Shown here piece by piece: positions 10,301-23,283 of a stretch of DNA of 64,000 nt. A program made the translations under genes and the position numbers. Source of the DNA: Periplaneta americana (taxonomy: Eukaryota; Arthropoda; Insecta; Blattodea; Blattidae); assembly GCF_040183065.1 (NCBI RefSeq), contig NW_027185501.1:1080001-1144000 (forward strand), written 5' to 3'. The notes below the pieces were generated by a model that ran no database searches, had not been told where the DNA came from, and saw only the letters and a list, made by a program, of their open reading frames with translations. The number at the start of each line of letters is the position of its first letter. Position 1 is the first letter of the stretch.

Positions 10301-11734
10301 CACAATTTAAGTCAAACGGAGTTAGTGTGCACTCGAAGTTGGATGCTTGACGGTTGTCAGCCCAATTTGAGGTCTGTGGATATAGAGGAAAAAATTGGAA
10401 CGGTGTCGGTTAGAGTTCCCGAGTAGCTTAGTGGTAGAGCGTTAGTACGTTAAACCAAAGGTCCCGGGTTCGATTCCCGGCTCCGGAACAATTTTTCCCT
10501 CGAAATTATTCAAATCAACTTTACAGGGAGTTATACCTGAAATCATGATTTCCATAATACACGTTACTGTTCGTTACCAGAAAACCACAATTTTATCACA
10601 CGGAGTTAGTGTGCACTCGAAGTTGGATGCTTGACGGTTGTCAGCCCAATTCGAGGTCTGTGGATACAGAGGGAAAAATTGGATAGGTGTCGGTTAGAGT
10701 TCCCGGGTAGCTCAGTGGTAGAGCGTTGGTACGTTAAAACAAAGGTCCCGGGTTCGATACCCGGCTCCGGAACAATTTTTCCCTCGAAATTATTCAAATC
10801 AACTTTACAGGGAGTTATACCTGAAATCTTGAATCGCATAATACACGTCACTGTTCGTTAACAGAAAACTACAATTTAAGTCAAACGGAGTTAGTGTGCA
10901 CTCGAAGTTGGAAGCTTGACGTTTGTCAGCCCAATTTGAGTTCTGTGGATATAGAGGAAAAAATTGGATCGGTGTCGGTTAGAGTTCCCGAGTAGCTTAG
11001 TGGTAGAGCGTTAGTACGTTAAACCAAAGGTCCCGGGTTCGATACCCGGCTCCGGAACAATTTTTCCCTCGAAATTATTCAAATCAACTTTACAGGGAGT
11101 TATACCTGAAATCTTGATTTGCATAATACACGTCACTGTTCGTTAACAGAATACCACAATTTAAGTCACACGGAGTTAGTGTGCACTCGAAGTTGGATGC
11201 TTGACGGTTGTCAGCCCACCTTGAGGTCTGTGAATATAGAGGGAAAAATTGGATCGGTGTCGGTTAGAGTTCCCGAGTAGGTCAGTGGTAGAGCGTTGGT
11301 ACGTTAAACCAAAGGTCCCGGGTTCGATACCCGGCTCAGGAAAAAATTTTCCCTCGAAATTATTCAAATCAACTTTACAGGGAGTTATACCTGAAATCTT
11401 GATTTGCATAATACACGTCACTGTACGTTAACAGAAAACCACAATTTAAGTCACACGGAGTTAGTGTGCACTCGAAGTTGGATGCTTGACGGTTGTCAGC
11501 CCAATTTGAGATCTGTGGATATAGAAGGAAAAATTGGATCGGTGTCGGTTTGTGTTCCCGAGTAGTTCAGTGGTAGAGCGTTGGTACGTTAAACCAAAGG
11601 TCCCGGGTTCGATACCCGGCTCCGGAACAATTTTTTCCTCGAAATTATTCAAATCAACTTTACAGGGATTTATACCTGCAATTTTGATTTGCATAATACA
11701 CGTCACTGTTCGTTAACAGAAAACCACAATTTAA

Positions 11735-13790
11735 GTCACACGGAGTTAGTATGCACTCGAAGTTGGAAGCTTGACGGTTGTCAGCCCACTATGAGGTCAG
11801 TGGATATAGAGGGAAAAATTGGATCGGTGTCGGTCAGAGTTCCCGAGAAGCTCAGTGGTAGAGCGTTGGTACGTTAAACCAAAGGTCCCGGGATTGATAC
11901 GCGGCCCCGTGGTAGAGCGTTGCTACGATAAACCAAATGTCCCGGGTTAGATACCCGGCTCCGGAACAATTTTTCAGTCGAAATTATTCAAATCAACTTT
12001 ACACTTAGTTATACCTGAAATCTTGATTTGCATAATACACGTCACTGTTCGTTAACAGAAAACCACAATTTAAGTCACACGGAGATAGTGTGCACTCGAA
12101 GTTGGATGCTTGACGGTTGTCAGCCCACTTTGAGGTCTGTGGATATAGAGGGAAAAATTGAATCGGTGTCGGTTAGAGTTACCGAGTAGCTCAGTGGAAG
12201 AGCTTTGGTACGTTAAACCAAAGGTCCCGGGTTCGACACCCGGCTCCGGAACAATTTTTCCCTCGAAATTATTCAAATCAACTTTACAGGGATTTATACC
12301 TGAAATTTTGATTTGCATAATACACGTCACTGTTCGTTAACAGAAAACCACAATTTAATTCACACGGAGTTAGTGTGCACTCGAAGTTGGATGCTTGACG
12401 GTTGTCAGCCCACTTTGAGGTCTGTGGATATAGAGAGAAAAATTGGAGCGGTGTCGGTTAGAGTTCCCGAGTAGCTCAGTGGTAGAGCGGTGGTACGTTA
12501 AACCAAAGTTCCCGGGTTCGATACCCGGCTCCGGAACAATTTTTCCCTCGAAATTATTCAAATCAACTTTACAGGGAGTTATACCTGAAATCTTGATTTG
12601 CATAATACACGTCACTGTTCGTTAACAGAAAACCACAATTTAAGTCACACGGAGTTACTGTGCACTCGAAGTTGAATGCTTGAAGGTTGTCAGCCCAAAT
12701 TGAGGTCTGTGGATATAGAGGGAAAAATTGGATCGGTGTCGGTTAGAGTTCTCGAGTAGTTCAGTGATATAGGGTTGGTACGTTAAACCAAATGTCCCGG
12801 GTTCAATACCCGGCTCCGGAACAATTTTTTCCTCGAAATTATTCAAATCAACTTTATAGGGAGTTATACCTGAAATCTTGATTTGCATAATACACGTCAC
12901 TGTTCGTTAACAGAAAACCACAATTTAAGTCACACGGAGTTAGTGTGCACTCGAAGTTGGATGCTTGACGGTTGTCAGCCCATTTTGAAGTCTGTGGATA
13001 TAGAGGAAAAAATTGAATCGGTGTCGATTAGAGTTCCCGTGTATCTCAGTGGAAGAGCGTTGGTACGTTAAACCAAAGGTCACGGGTTCGATACCCGGCT
13101 CCGGAACAATTTTTTCCTCGAAATTATTCAAATCAACTTTACAGGGATTTATATATGCAATTTTGATTTGCATAATACACGTCACTGTTCGTTAACAGAA
13201 AACCACAATTTAAGTCACACGGAGTTAGTGTGCACTCGAAGTTGGATGCTTGACGGTTGTCAGCCCACTTTGAGGTCTGTGGATATAGAGGGAAAAATTG
13301 GATCGGCGTCGGTTAGAGTTCCCGAGTAGCTCAGTGGTAGTGCGTTGGTACGTTAAACCAAAGGTCCAGGGTTCGATACCCAGCTACGGTACAATTTTTC
13401 CCTCGAAATTATTCAAATCAACTTTACAGGGTGTTATACCTGAAATCTTGATTTGCATAATACACGTCTCTGTTCGTTAACAGAAAACCACAATTTAAGT
13501 CTCACGGAGTTGGTGTGCACTCGAAGTTGGATGCTTGACGGTTGTCAGCCCACTTTGAGGTCTGTGGATATAGAGGGAAAAATTGGATCGCTGTCGGTTA
13601 GAGTTCCCGAGTAGCTCAGTGGTAGGGCGTTGGTAAGTTAAACCAAAGGTCCCGGGTTCGATACCCGGCTGCGGAACAATTTTTCCCTCGAAATTATTCA
13701 AATCAACTTTACAGGGAGTTATACCTGAAACCTTGATTTGCATAATACACGTTACTGTTCGTAAACAGAAAACCACAATTTAAGTGACAC
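11735..13790 (+). repeat. Segmental duplication in M1, copy 1 (~2.05 kb)
   Basis: Seven successive units (11841 dimer to 13605) match 15601 to 17365 at offset 3760, with the same private markers: the GGAGATAGTG spacer, TTACCGAGTAGC, TGATA in the D loop, CGTGTATCTC, TACGG and TGCGG acceptor strands. Confidence 0.75.
11841..11966 (+). tRNA. Dimeric tRNA-like unit, type b
   Basis: The type-b form has AGAAGCTC in the A box, first T loop ATTGATA, stem half CGCGG, linker CCCCGTGGTAGAGC and a second T loop TTAGATA, so both B boxes are off consensus. The end is TTTTTCAGTCG. Confidence 0.55.
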
Positions 13791-15494
13791 GGAGTTAGTG
13801 TGCACTCGAAGTTGGATGCTTGACGGTTGTCAGCCCAATTTGAGGTCTGTGGATATAGAGGAAAAAATTGGAACGGTGTCGGTTAGAGTTCCCGAGTAGC
13901 TCAGTGGTAGAGCGTTAGTACGTTAAACCAAATGTCCCGGGTTAGATACCCGGCTCTGGAACAATTTTTCCCTCGAAATTATTCAAATCAACTTTACAGG
14001 AAGTTATACCTGAAATCTTGATTTGCATAATACACGTCACTCTTCGTTAACAGAATACCACAATTTAAGTCACACGGAGTTAGTGTGCACTCGAAGTTGG
14101 ATGCTTGACGGTTGTCAGCCCACCTTGAGGTCTGTGAATATAGAGGGGAAAAATTGGATCGGTTTCGGTTAGAGTTCCCGAGTAGGTCAGTGGTAGAACG
14201 TTGGACGTTAATCCAAAGGTCCCGGGTTCGATAACCCGCTCCGGAACAATATTTCCCTCGAAATTATTCAAATCAACTTTACAGGAAGTTATACCTGAAA
14301 CCTTGATTTGCATAATACACGTCACTGTTCGTTAACAGAAAACCACAATTTAAGTCACACGGAGTTAGTGTGCACTCGAAGTTGGATGCTTGACGGTTGT
14401 CAGCCCAATTTGAGGTCTGTGGATATAGAAGGAAAAATTGGATCGGTGTCGGTTAGAGTTCCCGAGTAGCTCAGTGGTAGAGCGTTGGTACGTTAAACCA
14501 AAGGTCCCGGGTTCCATACCCGGCTCCGGAACAATTTTTCCCTCGAAATTATTCAAATCAACTTTACATGGTGTTATACTTGAAATCTTGATTTGCATAA
14601 TACACGTCACTGTACGTTAACAGAAAACCACAATTTAAATCACACGGAGTTAGTGTGCACTCGAAGTTGGATGCTTGACGGTTGTCAGCCCACTTAGAGG
14701 TCTGTGGATATATAGGGAAAAATTGGATCGGTGTCGGTTAGAGTTCCCGAGTAGTTCAGTGGTAGAGCGTTGGTACGTTAAACCAAAGGTCCCGGGTTTG
14801 ATACCCGGCTCCGGAACAATATTTCCTTCGAAATTATTCAAATCAACTTTACAGGGAGTTATACCTGAAATCTTGTTTTGCATAATACACGTCACTGTTC
14901 GTAAACAGAAAACCACAATTAAAGTCACACGGAGTTAGTGTGCACTCGAAGTAGGATGCATGACGGTTGTCAGCCCACTTTGAGGTCTGTGGATATAGAG
15001 GGAAAAATTGGATCGTTGTCGGTCAGAGTTCCCGAGAAGCTCAGTTGTAGAGCTTTGGTACGTTAAACCAAAGGTCCCCGGTTCGATATCCCTCTCCGGA
15101 ACAATTTTTTTCCTCGAAATTATTCAAATCAACTTTACAGCGATTTATACTTGCAATCTTGATTTGCATAATACACGTCACTGTTCGTTAACAGAAAACC
15201 AAAATTTAAGTCACACGGAGTTAGTGTGCACTCGAAGTTGGATGCTTGACGGTTGTCAGCCCACTTTGAGGTCTGTGGATATAGTGGAAAAAATTGGATC
15301 GGTGTCGGTTAGAGTTCCCGAGTAGCTTAGTGGTAGAGCGTTAGTACGTTAAACCAAAGGTCCCGGGTTCGATATCCGGCTCCGGAACAGTTTTTCCCTC
15401 GAAATTATTCAAATCAACTTTACAGGGAGTTATACCTGAAATCTTGATTTGCATAATACACGTCACTGTTCGTTAACAGAAAACCACAATTTAA

Positions 15495-17550
15495 GTCACA
15501 CGGAGTTAGTGTGCACTCGAAGTTGGATGCTTGACGGTTGTCAGCCCACTTTGAGGTCTGTGGATATAGGGGGAAAAATTGGATCGATGTCGGTCAGAGT
15601 TCCCGAGTAGCTCAGTGGTAGAGCGTTGGTACGTTAAACCAAAGGTCCCGGGATCGATACGCGGCCCCGTGGTAGAGCGTTGCTACGTTAAACCAAATGT
15701 CCCGGGTTAGATACCCGACTCCGGAACAATTTTTCAGTCGAAATTATTCAAATCAACTTTACAGTTAGTTATACCTGAAATCTTGATTTGCATAATACAC
15801 GTCACTGTTCGTTAACAGAAAACCACAATTTAAGTCACACGGAGATAGTGTGCACTCGAAGTTGGATGCTTGACGGTTGTCAGCCCACTTTGAGTTCTGT
15901 GGATATAGAGGGAAAAATTGAATCGGTGTCGGTTAGAGTTACCGAGTAGCTCAGTGGAAGAGCTTTGGTACGTTAAACCAAAGGTCCCGGGTTCGACACC
16001 CGGCTCCGGAACAATTTTTCCCTCGAAATTATTCAAATCAACTTTACAGGGATTTATACCTGAAATTTTGATTTGCATAATACACGTCACTGTTCGTTAA
16101 CAGAAAACCACAATTTAAGTCACACGGAGTTAGTGTGCACTCGAATTTGGATGCTTGACGGTTGTCAGCCCACTTTGAGGTCTGTGGATATAGAGAGAAA
16201 AATTGGAACGGTGTCGGTTAGAGTTCCCGAGTAGCTCAGTGGTAGAGCGGTGGTACGTTAAACCAAAGTTCCCGGGTTCGATACCCGGCTCCGGAACAAT
16301 TTTTCCCTCGAAATTATTCAAATCAACTTTACAGGGAGTTATACCTGAAATCTTGATTTGCATAATACACGTCACTGTTCGTTAACAGAAAACCACAATT
16401 TAAGTCACACGGAGTTAGTGTGCACTCGAAGATGGATGCTTGACGGTTGTCAGCCCAAATTGAGGTCTGTGGATATAGAGGGAAAAATTGGATCGGTGTC
16501 GGTTAGAGTCCCCGAGTAGCTCGGTGATAGTGGGTTGGTACGTTAAACCAAATGTCCCGGGTTCAATACCCGGCTCCGGAACAATTTTTTCCTCGAAATT
16601 ATTCAAATCAACTTTATAGGGAGTTATACCTGAAATCTTGATTTGCATAATACACGTCACTGTTCGTTAACAGAAAACCTCAATTTAAGTCACACGGAGT
16701 TAGTGTGCACTCGAAGTTGGATGCTTGACGGTTGTCAGCCCATTTTGAAGTCTGTGGATATAGAGTAAAAAATTGAATCGGTGTCGGTTAGAGTTCCCGT
16801 GTATCTCAGTGGAAGAGCGTTGGTACGTTAAACCAAAGGTCACGGGTTCGATACCCTGCTCCGGAACAATTTTTTCCTCGAAATTATTCAAATCAACTTT
16901 ACAGGGTTTTATACCTGCAATTTTGATTTGCATAATACACGTCACTGTTCGTTAACAGAAAACCACAATTTAAGTCACACGGAGTTAGTGTGCACTCGAA
17001 GTTGGATGCTTGACGGTTGTCAGCCCACTTTGAGGTCTGAGGATATAGAGGGAAAAATTGGATCGGCGTCGGTTAGAGTTCCCGAGTAGCTCAGTGGTAG
17101 AGCGTTGGTACGTTAAACCAAAGGTCCTGGGTTCGATACCCAGCTACGGAACAATTTTTCAGTCGAAATTATTCAAATCAACTTTACAGGGTGTTATACC
17201 TGAAATCTTGATTTGCATAATACACGTCTCTGTTCGTTAACAGAAAACCACAATTTAAGTCACACGGGGTTGGTGTGCACTCGAAGTTGGATGCTTGACG
17301 GTTGTCAGCCCACTTTGAGGTCTGTGGATATAGAGGGAAAAATTGGATCGGTGTCGGTTAGAGTTTCCGAGTAGCTCAGTGGTAGGGCGTTGGTAAGTTA
17401 AACCAAAGGTCCCGGGTTCGATACCCGGCTGCGGAACAATTTGTCCCTCGAAATTATTCAAATCAACTTTACAGGGAGTTATACCTGAAACCTTGATTTG
17501 CATAATACACGTTACTGTTCGTTAACAGAAAACCACAATTTAAGTCACAC
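15495..17550 (+). repeat. Segmental duplication in M1, copy 2
   Basis: Partner of 11735-13790. One notable difference: the 17080 unit has CTGGG/CCCAG in the T stem where 13320 has CAGGG/CCCAG. Confidence 0.75.
15601..15726 (+). tRNA. Dimeric tRNA-like unit, type b
   Basis: A partner of the unit at 11841 (offset 3760). The A box is the normal TAGCTCAGTGG here, and the last T-stem half reads CCCGA. Confidence 0.55.
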
Positions 17551-20214
17551 GGAGTTAGTGTGCACTCGAAGTTGGATGCTTGACGGTTGTCAGCCCAATT
17601 TGAGGTCTGTGGATATAGAGGAAAAAATTGGATCGGTGTCGGTTAGAGTTCCCGAGTAGCTCAGTGGTAGAGCGTTGGTACGTTAAACCAAAGGTCCCGA
17701 GTTCGATAACCGGCCCCGGAACAATTTTTCCCTCCAAATTATTCAAATCAACTTTACAGGGAGTCATACCTGAAATCTTGGTTTGCATAATACACGTCAC
17801 TGTTCGTTAACAGAAAACCACAATTTAAGTCACACGGAGTTAGTGTGCACTCGAAGTTGGATGCTTGACGGTTGTCAGCCCACTTTGAGGTCAGTGGATA
17901 TAGAGGGAAAAATTGGATCGGTGTCGGTTAGAGTTCCCAAGTAGCTCAGTGGTAGAGCGTTGGTACGTTAAACCAAAGGTCCCGGGTTCGATACCCGGCT
18001 CCGGAACAATTTTTCCTTCGAAATTATTCAAATCATCTTTACAGGGAGTTACACCTGAAATCTTGTTTTGCATAATACACGTCACTGTTCGTAAACAGAA
18101 AACCACAATTAAAGTCACACGGAGTTAGTGTGCACTCGAAGTAGGATGCTTGACAGTTGTCAGCCCACTTTGAGGTCTGTGGATATAGAGGGAAAAATTG
18201 AATCGGTGTCGGTTAGAGTTCCCGAGAAGTTCAGTGGTAGAGCGTAGGTACGTTAAACCAAAGGCCCCGCGTTCGATACCCGGCTACGGAACAATTTTTC
18301 CCTCGAAATTATTCAAATCAACTTTACAGAGAGTTATACATGAAATCTTGATTTGCATAATACACGTCACTGTTCGTTAACAGAAAACCACAATTTAAGT
18401 CACACGGAGTTAGTGTGCATTCGAAGTTGGATGCTTGACGGTTGTCAGCCCACTTTGAGTTCTGTGGATATAGAGAGAAAAATTGGAACGGTGTCGGTTA
18501 GAGTTCCCGAGTAGCTCAGTGGTAGAGCGTTGGTACGTTAAACCAAAGTTCCCGGGTTCGATACCCGGCTCCGGAACAATTTTTCCCTCGAAATTATTCA
18601 AATCAACTTTACAGGGAGTTATACCTGAAATCTTGATTTGCATAATACACGTCACTGTTCGTTAACAGAAAACCACAATTTAAGTCACACGGAGTTAGTG
18701 TGCACTCGAAGTTGGATGCTTGACGGTTGTCAGCCCAATTTGAGGTCTGTGGATATAGAGGGAAAAATTGGATCGGTGTCGGTTAGAGTTCCCGAGTAGC
18801 TCAGTGATAGAGGGTTTGTACGTTAAACCAAAGGTCCCGGGTTCGATATCCGGCTCCGGAACAATTTTTCCCTCGAAATTATTCAAATCAACTTTACAGG
18901 GAGTTATACCTGAAATCTTGATTTGCATAATACACGTCACTGTTCGCTAACAGAAAACCACAATTTAAGTCACACGGAGTTAGTGTGCACTCAAAGTTGG
19001 ATGCTTGAAGGTCGTCAACCCACTTTGAGGTCTGTGGATATAGAGGGAAAAATTAGAACGGTGTCGGTTAGAGTTCCCGAGTAGCTCAGTGGTAGAGCGT
19101 TGGTACGTTAAACCAAATGTCCCGTGTTCAATACCCGGCTCCGGAACCATTTTTTCCTCGAAATTATTCAAATCAACTTTATAGGGTGTTATACCTGAAA
19201 TCTTGATTTGCATAATACACGTCACTGTTCGTTAACAGAAAACCAAAATTTAAGTCACACGGAGTTAGTGTGCACTCGAAGTTGGATGCTTGACGGTTGT
19301 CAGCCCATTTTGAAGTCTGTGGATATAGAGGAAAAAATTGAATCGGTGTCGGTTAGAATTCCCGTGTATCTCAGTGGAAGAGCGTTGGTACGTTAAACCA
19401 AAGGTCACGGGTTCGATACCCGGCTCCGGAACAATTTTTCCCTCGAAACTATTCAAATCAACTTTACAGGGAGTTATACCTGAAATCTTGATTTGCATAA
19501 TACACGTCACTGTTCGTTAACAGAAAACCACAATTTAAGTCACACGGAGTTAGTGTGCACTCGAAGTTGGATGCTTGACGGTTGTCAGCCCACTTTGAGG
19601 TCTGTGGATATAGAGGGAAAAATTGGATCGGTGACGGTTAGAGTTCCCGAGTAGCTCAGTGGTAGAGCGTTGGTCCGTTAAACCAAAGGTCCCGGGTTCG
19701 ATACCCTGCTCCGGAACAATTATTCCCACGAAATTATTCAAATCAACTTTACAGGGAGTTATACCTGAAATCTTGATTTGCATAATACACGTCACTGTTC
19801 GTTAACAGAAAACCACAATTTAAGTCACACGGAGTTAGTGTGCACTGGAAGTTGGATATTTTACGGTTGTCAGCCCATTTTGAGGTCTGTGTATATAGAG
19901 GGAAAAATTGAATCGGTGTCGGTTAGATTTCCCGAGTAGGTCAGTAGAAGAGCGTTGGAACGTTAAACCAAAGGTCCCGGGTTCGATATCCGGCTCCGGA
20001 ACAATTTTTCCCTCGAAATTATTCAAATCAACTTTACAGGGATTTATAACTGAAATCTTGATTTGCATAATACACGTCACTGTTCGTTAACAGAAAACCA
20101 CAATTTAAGTCACACGGAGTTAGTGTGCACTCGAAGTTGGATGCTTGACGGTTGTCAGCCCACTTTGAGGTCTGTGGATATAGAGGGAAAAATTGGATCG
20201 GTGTCGGTGAGAGT

Positions 20215-20286
20215 TCCCGAGTAGCTCAGTGGTAGAGCGTTGGTACGTTAAACCAAAGGTCCCGGGTTCGATACCCGGCTCCGGAA
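20215..20286 (+). tRNA. Consensus tRNA-like core without terminator
   Basis: The core equals the consensus, but the next bases are CAATATATCCC, so there is no T run. If transcribed, the RNA would read on into the spacer towards the dimer at 20499. The same change is seen at 30197. Confidence 0.5.
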
Positions 20287-20498
20287 CAATATATCCCTCG
20301 AAAATATTCAAATCAACTTTACAGGGAGTTATACCTGAAATCTTAATTTGCATAATACACGTCACTGTTCGTTAACAGAAAACCACAATTTAAGTCACAC
20401 GGAGTTTGTGTGCACTCGAAGTTGGATGCTTGACGGTTGTCAGCCCACTTTGAGGACTGTGGATATAGAGGATATATTGGATCGCTGTCGATTAGAGT

Positions 20499-20623
20499 TC
20501 CCGAGTAGCTCAGTGGTAGAGCGTTGGTACGTTAAACCAAAGGCCCCGGGATCGATACCCGACCACGAGGTAGAGCGTTGCTACGTTAAACCAAGTTCCC
20601 GGGTTCGATACCCGGCTTCGGAA
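20499..20623 (+). tRNA. Dimeric tRNA-like unit, type c
   Basis: 125 nt. The type-c form has the linker CCCGACCACGAGG, AGCGTTGCTACG and a shortened variable loop (CCAAGTTCCC). The acceptor strand reads CTTCGGA. Confidence 0.55.
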
Positions 20624-20714
20624 CAATTTTTCCCTCGAAATTATTCAAATCAACTTTACAGGGAGTTATACCTGAAATTTTGATTTGCATAAAATACGTC
20701 ACTGTTCGTTAACA

Positions 20715-22945
20715 GAAAACCACAATTTAATTCACACGGATTTAGTGTGCACTCGAAGTTGGATGCTTGACGGTTGTCAGCCCACTTTTAATTCTGTGGA
20801 TATATAGGGAAAAATTGGATCGGTGTCGGTTAGAGTTCCCGAGTAGCTCAGTAGTAGAGCGTTGGTATGTTAAACCAAACTCCTGGGTTCGATACGCGGC
20901 TCCGGAACAATTTTTCCCTCGAAATTATTCAAATCAACTTTACAGGGAGTTATACCTGAAATCTTGATTTGCATAATAAACGTCACTGTTCGTTAACAGA
21001 AAACCAAAATTTAAGTCACACGGAGTTGGTGTGCACACGAAGTTGGATGCTTGACGGTTGTCAGCCCAATTTGAGGTCTGTGGATATAGAAGGAAAAATT
21101 GGATCGGTGTCGTTTAGAGTTCCCGAGTAGCTCAGTGGTAGGGCGTTGGTACGTTAAACCAAAGGTCCCGGCTTCGATACCCGGCTCCGGAACAATTTTT
21201 CCCTCGAAATTATTCAAATCAACTTTACAGGGAGTTATACCTGAAATCTTGATTTGCATAATACACGTCACTGTTCGTTAACAGAAAACCACAATTTAAG
21301 TCACACGGAGTTAGTGTGCACTCGAAGTTGAATGCTTGACGATTGTCAGCCCACTTTGAGGTCTGTGGATATAGAGGAAATATTGGATCTGTGTCGGTTA
21401 GAGTTCCCGAGTAGTTCAGGGGTAGAGCGTTCGTACGTTAAAACAAAGGTCCCGGGATCGACACCCGGCCCCGTGGTAGTGCGTTGCTACGTTAAACCAA
21501 AGTTCCCGGGTTCGATACCCGGCTCCGGAACAATTTTTCCCTCGAAATTATTCAAATCAACTTTACAGTTAGTTATACCTGAAATCTTGATACACGTCAC
21601 TGTTCGTTAAGAGAAAACCACAATTTAAGTCACACGGAGTTCGTGTGCACTCGAAGTTGGATGCTTGTCGGTTGTCAGCCCACTTTGAGGTCTGTGTATA
21701 TAGAGGGAAAAATTGGATCGGTGTCGGATAGAGTTCCCGAGTAGCACAGTGGTAGAGCGTTGGTACGTTAAACCAAAGGTCCCGGGTTCGATACGCGGCT
21801 CCGGAACAATTTTTCCCTCGAAATTATTCAAATCAACTTTACAGGGAGTTATACCTGTAATCTTGATTTGCGTAATATACGTCAATGTTCGTTAACAGAA
21901 AACCACAATTTAAGTCACACGGAGTTAGTGTGCACTCGAAGTTGCATGCTTGACGGTTGTCAGCCCACTTTGAGGTCTGTGGATATAGAGGAAAAATTGC
22001 ATCGGTGTCGGTTAGAGTTCCTGAGTAGCTCAGTGGTAGAGCGTTGGTACGTTAAACCATAAGTCCCGGGTTCGATACCCGGCTCCGGAACAATTTTTCC
22101 CTCGAAATTATTCAAATCGTCTTTACAGGGAGTTATACCTGAAATCTTGATTTGCATAATACTCGTCACTGTTCGTTAACAGAAAACCACAATTTAACTC
22201 ACACGGAATTAGTGTGCACTCGAAGATGCATGATTGACGGTTGTCAGCCCACTTTGAGGCCTGTCTATATGGAGGGAAAAATTGGATCGGTGTCGGTTAG
22301 AGTTCCCGAGTAGCACAGTCGTAGAGCGTTGGTACGTTAAACCAAAGGTCCCGGGTTAGATACCGGGCTCCGGAACAATTTTTCCCTCGAAATTATTCAA
22401 ATCAACTTTACAGGGAGTTATACCTGAAATCTTGATTTGCATAATACACGTCACTGTTCGTTAACAGAAAACCACAATTTTAGGTCACACGGAGTTAGTG
22501 TGCACTCGAAGTTGGATGCTTGACGGTTGTCAGCCCACTTTGAAGTCTGTGGATATAGAGGGAAAAATTGGATCGGTGTCGGTTAGAGTTCCCGAGTAGC
22601 TCAGTGGTAGAATGTTGGTACGTTAAACCAAAGGTCCCGGGTTCGATACCCGGCTCCGGAATAATTTTTCCCTCGAAATTATTCAAATCAACTTTACAGG
22701 GAGTTATACCTGAAATTTTGATTTGCATAATACACGTCTCTGTTCGTTAACAGAAAACCACAATTTAAGTCACACGGAGTTAGTGTGCACTCGAAGTTGC
22801 ATGCTTGACGGTTGTCAGCCTACTTAAAGGCCTGTGTATATGGAGGGAAAAATTGGATCGGTGTCGGTGAGAGTTCCCGAGTAGCTCAGTGGTAGAGCGT
22901 TGGTACGTTAAACCAAAGGTCCCGGGTTCGATACCCGGCTCCGGA
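20715..22945 (+). repeat. Segmental duplication A, copy 1 (~2.2 kb)
   Basis: It matches 28037-30267 at a constant offset of about 7322 bp with scattered single-base differences. Shared private features include AATTCACACGGATTTAG, the L9-L0 pair, the 9-bp spacer deletion and TTTTAGGTCACACGG. Confidence 0.75.
21405..21530 (+). tRNA. Dimeric tRNA-like unit, type a, inside block N
   Basis: This is the L-type dimer with loop ATCGACA and linker CCCCGTGGTAGTGC. It follows an L9-like monomer (21121, GGCTTCG), so an L9-L0 pair sits in N-type surroundings. The anticodon stem has a change (TTCGT). Confidence 0.55.
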
Positions 22946-22946
22946 A
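22875..22946 (+). tRNA. tRNA-Asn(GUU)-like unit, consensus sequence
   Basis: The core equals the consensus and is followed by TAATTTTT. The 3' spacer differs from its 30197 partner, which has lost the T run; this difference marks the right edge of the 7.32-kb-offset duplication. Confidence 0.55.
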
Positions 22947-23158
22947 TAATTTTTCCCTCGAAATTAATCAAATCAACTTTACAGGGAGTTATACCTGAAA
23001 TCTTGATTTGCATAATACACGTCTCTGTTCGTTAACAGAAAACCACAATTTAAGTCACACGGAGTTTGTGTGCACTCGAAGTTGGATGCTTGACGGTTGT
23101 CAGCCCACTTTGAGGACTGTGGATATAGAGGATATATTGGATCGCTGTCGATTAGAGT

Positions 23159-23283
23159 TCCCGAGTAGCTCAGTGGTAGAGCGTTGGTACGTTAAACCAA
23201 AGGTCCCGGGATCGATACCCGACCACGAGGTAGAGCGTTGCTACGTTAAACCAAGTTCCCGGGTTCGATACCCGGCTTCGGAA
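23159..23283 (+). tRNA. Dimeric tRNA-like unit, type c
   Basis: It matches 20499 except for a few bases (AAAGGTCCC for AAAGGCCCC). Its 9358-bp-offset partner is 32517. Confidence 0.55.

Larger units (their letters stand above)
9151..20350 (+). repeat. Block M1: M-type repeat, 39 units
   Basis: Cores start at 9279, 9562, 9847, 10132, 10417, 10701, 10986, 11271, 11556, 11841*, 12180, 12465, 12750, 13035, 13320, 13605, 13890, 14176, 14460, 14745, 15030, 15316, 15601*, 15940, 16225, 16510, 16795, 17080, 17365, 17650, 17935, 18220, 18505, 18790, 19075, 19360, 19645, 19930 and 20215 (asterisk = dimeric). Marker variants include GAGTAGGTCAG (9279, 11271, 14176), CGAGAAGCTC (11841, 15030), GTAGCTTAG with GCGTTAGTACG (10417, 10986, 15316), TTACCGAGTAGC with GAAGAGCTTTGG (12180, 15940) and CGTGTATCTCAG (13035, 16795, 19360). 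The order from 11841 to 13605 is repeated from 15601 to 17365. Confidence 0.85.
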
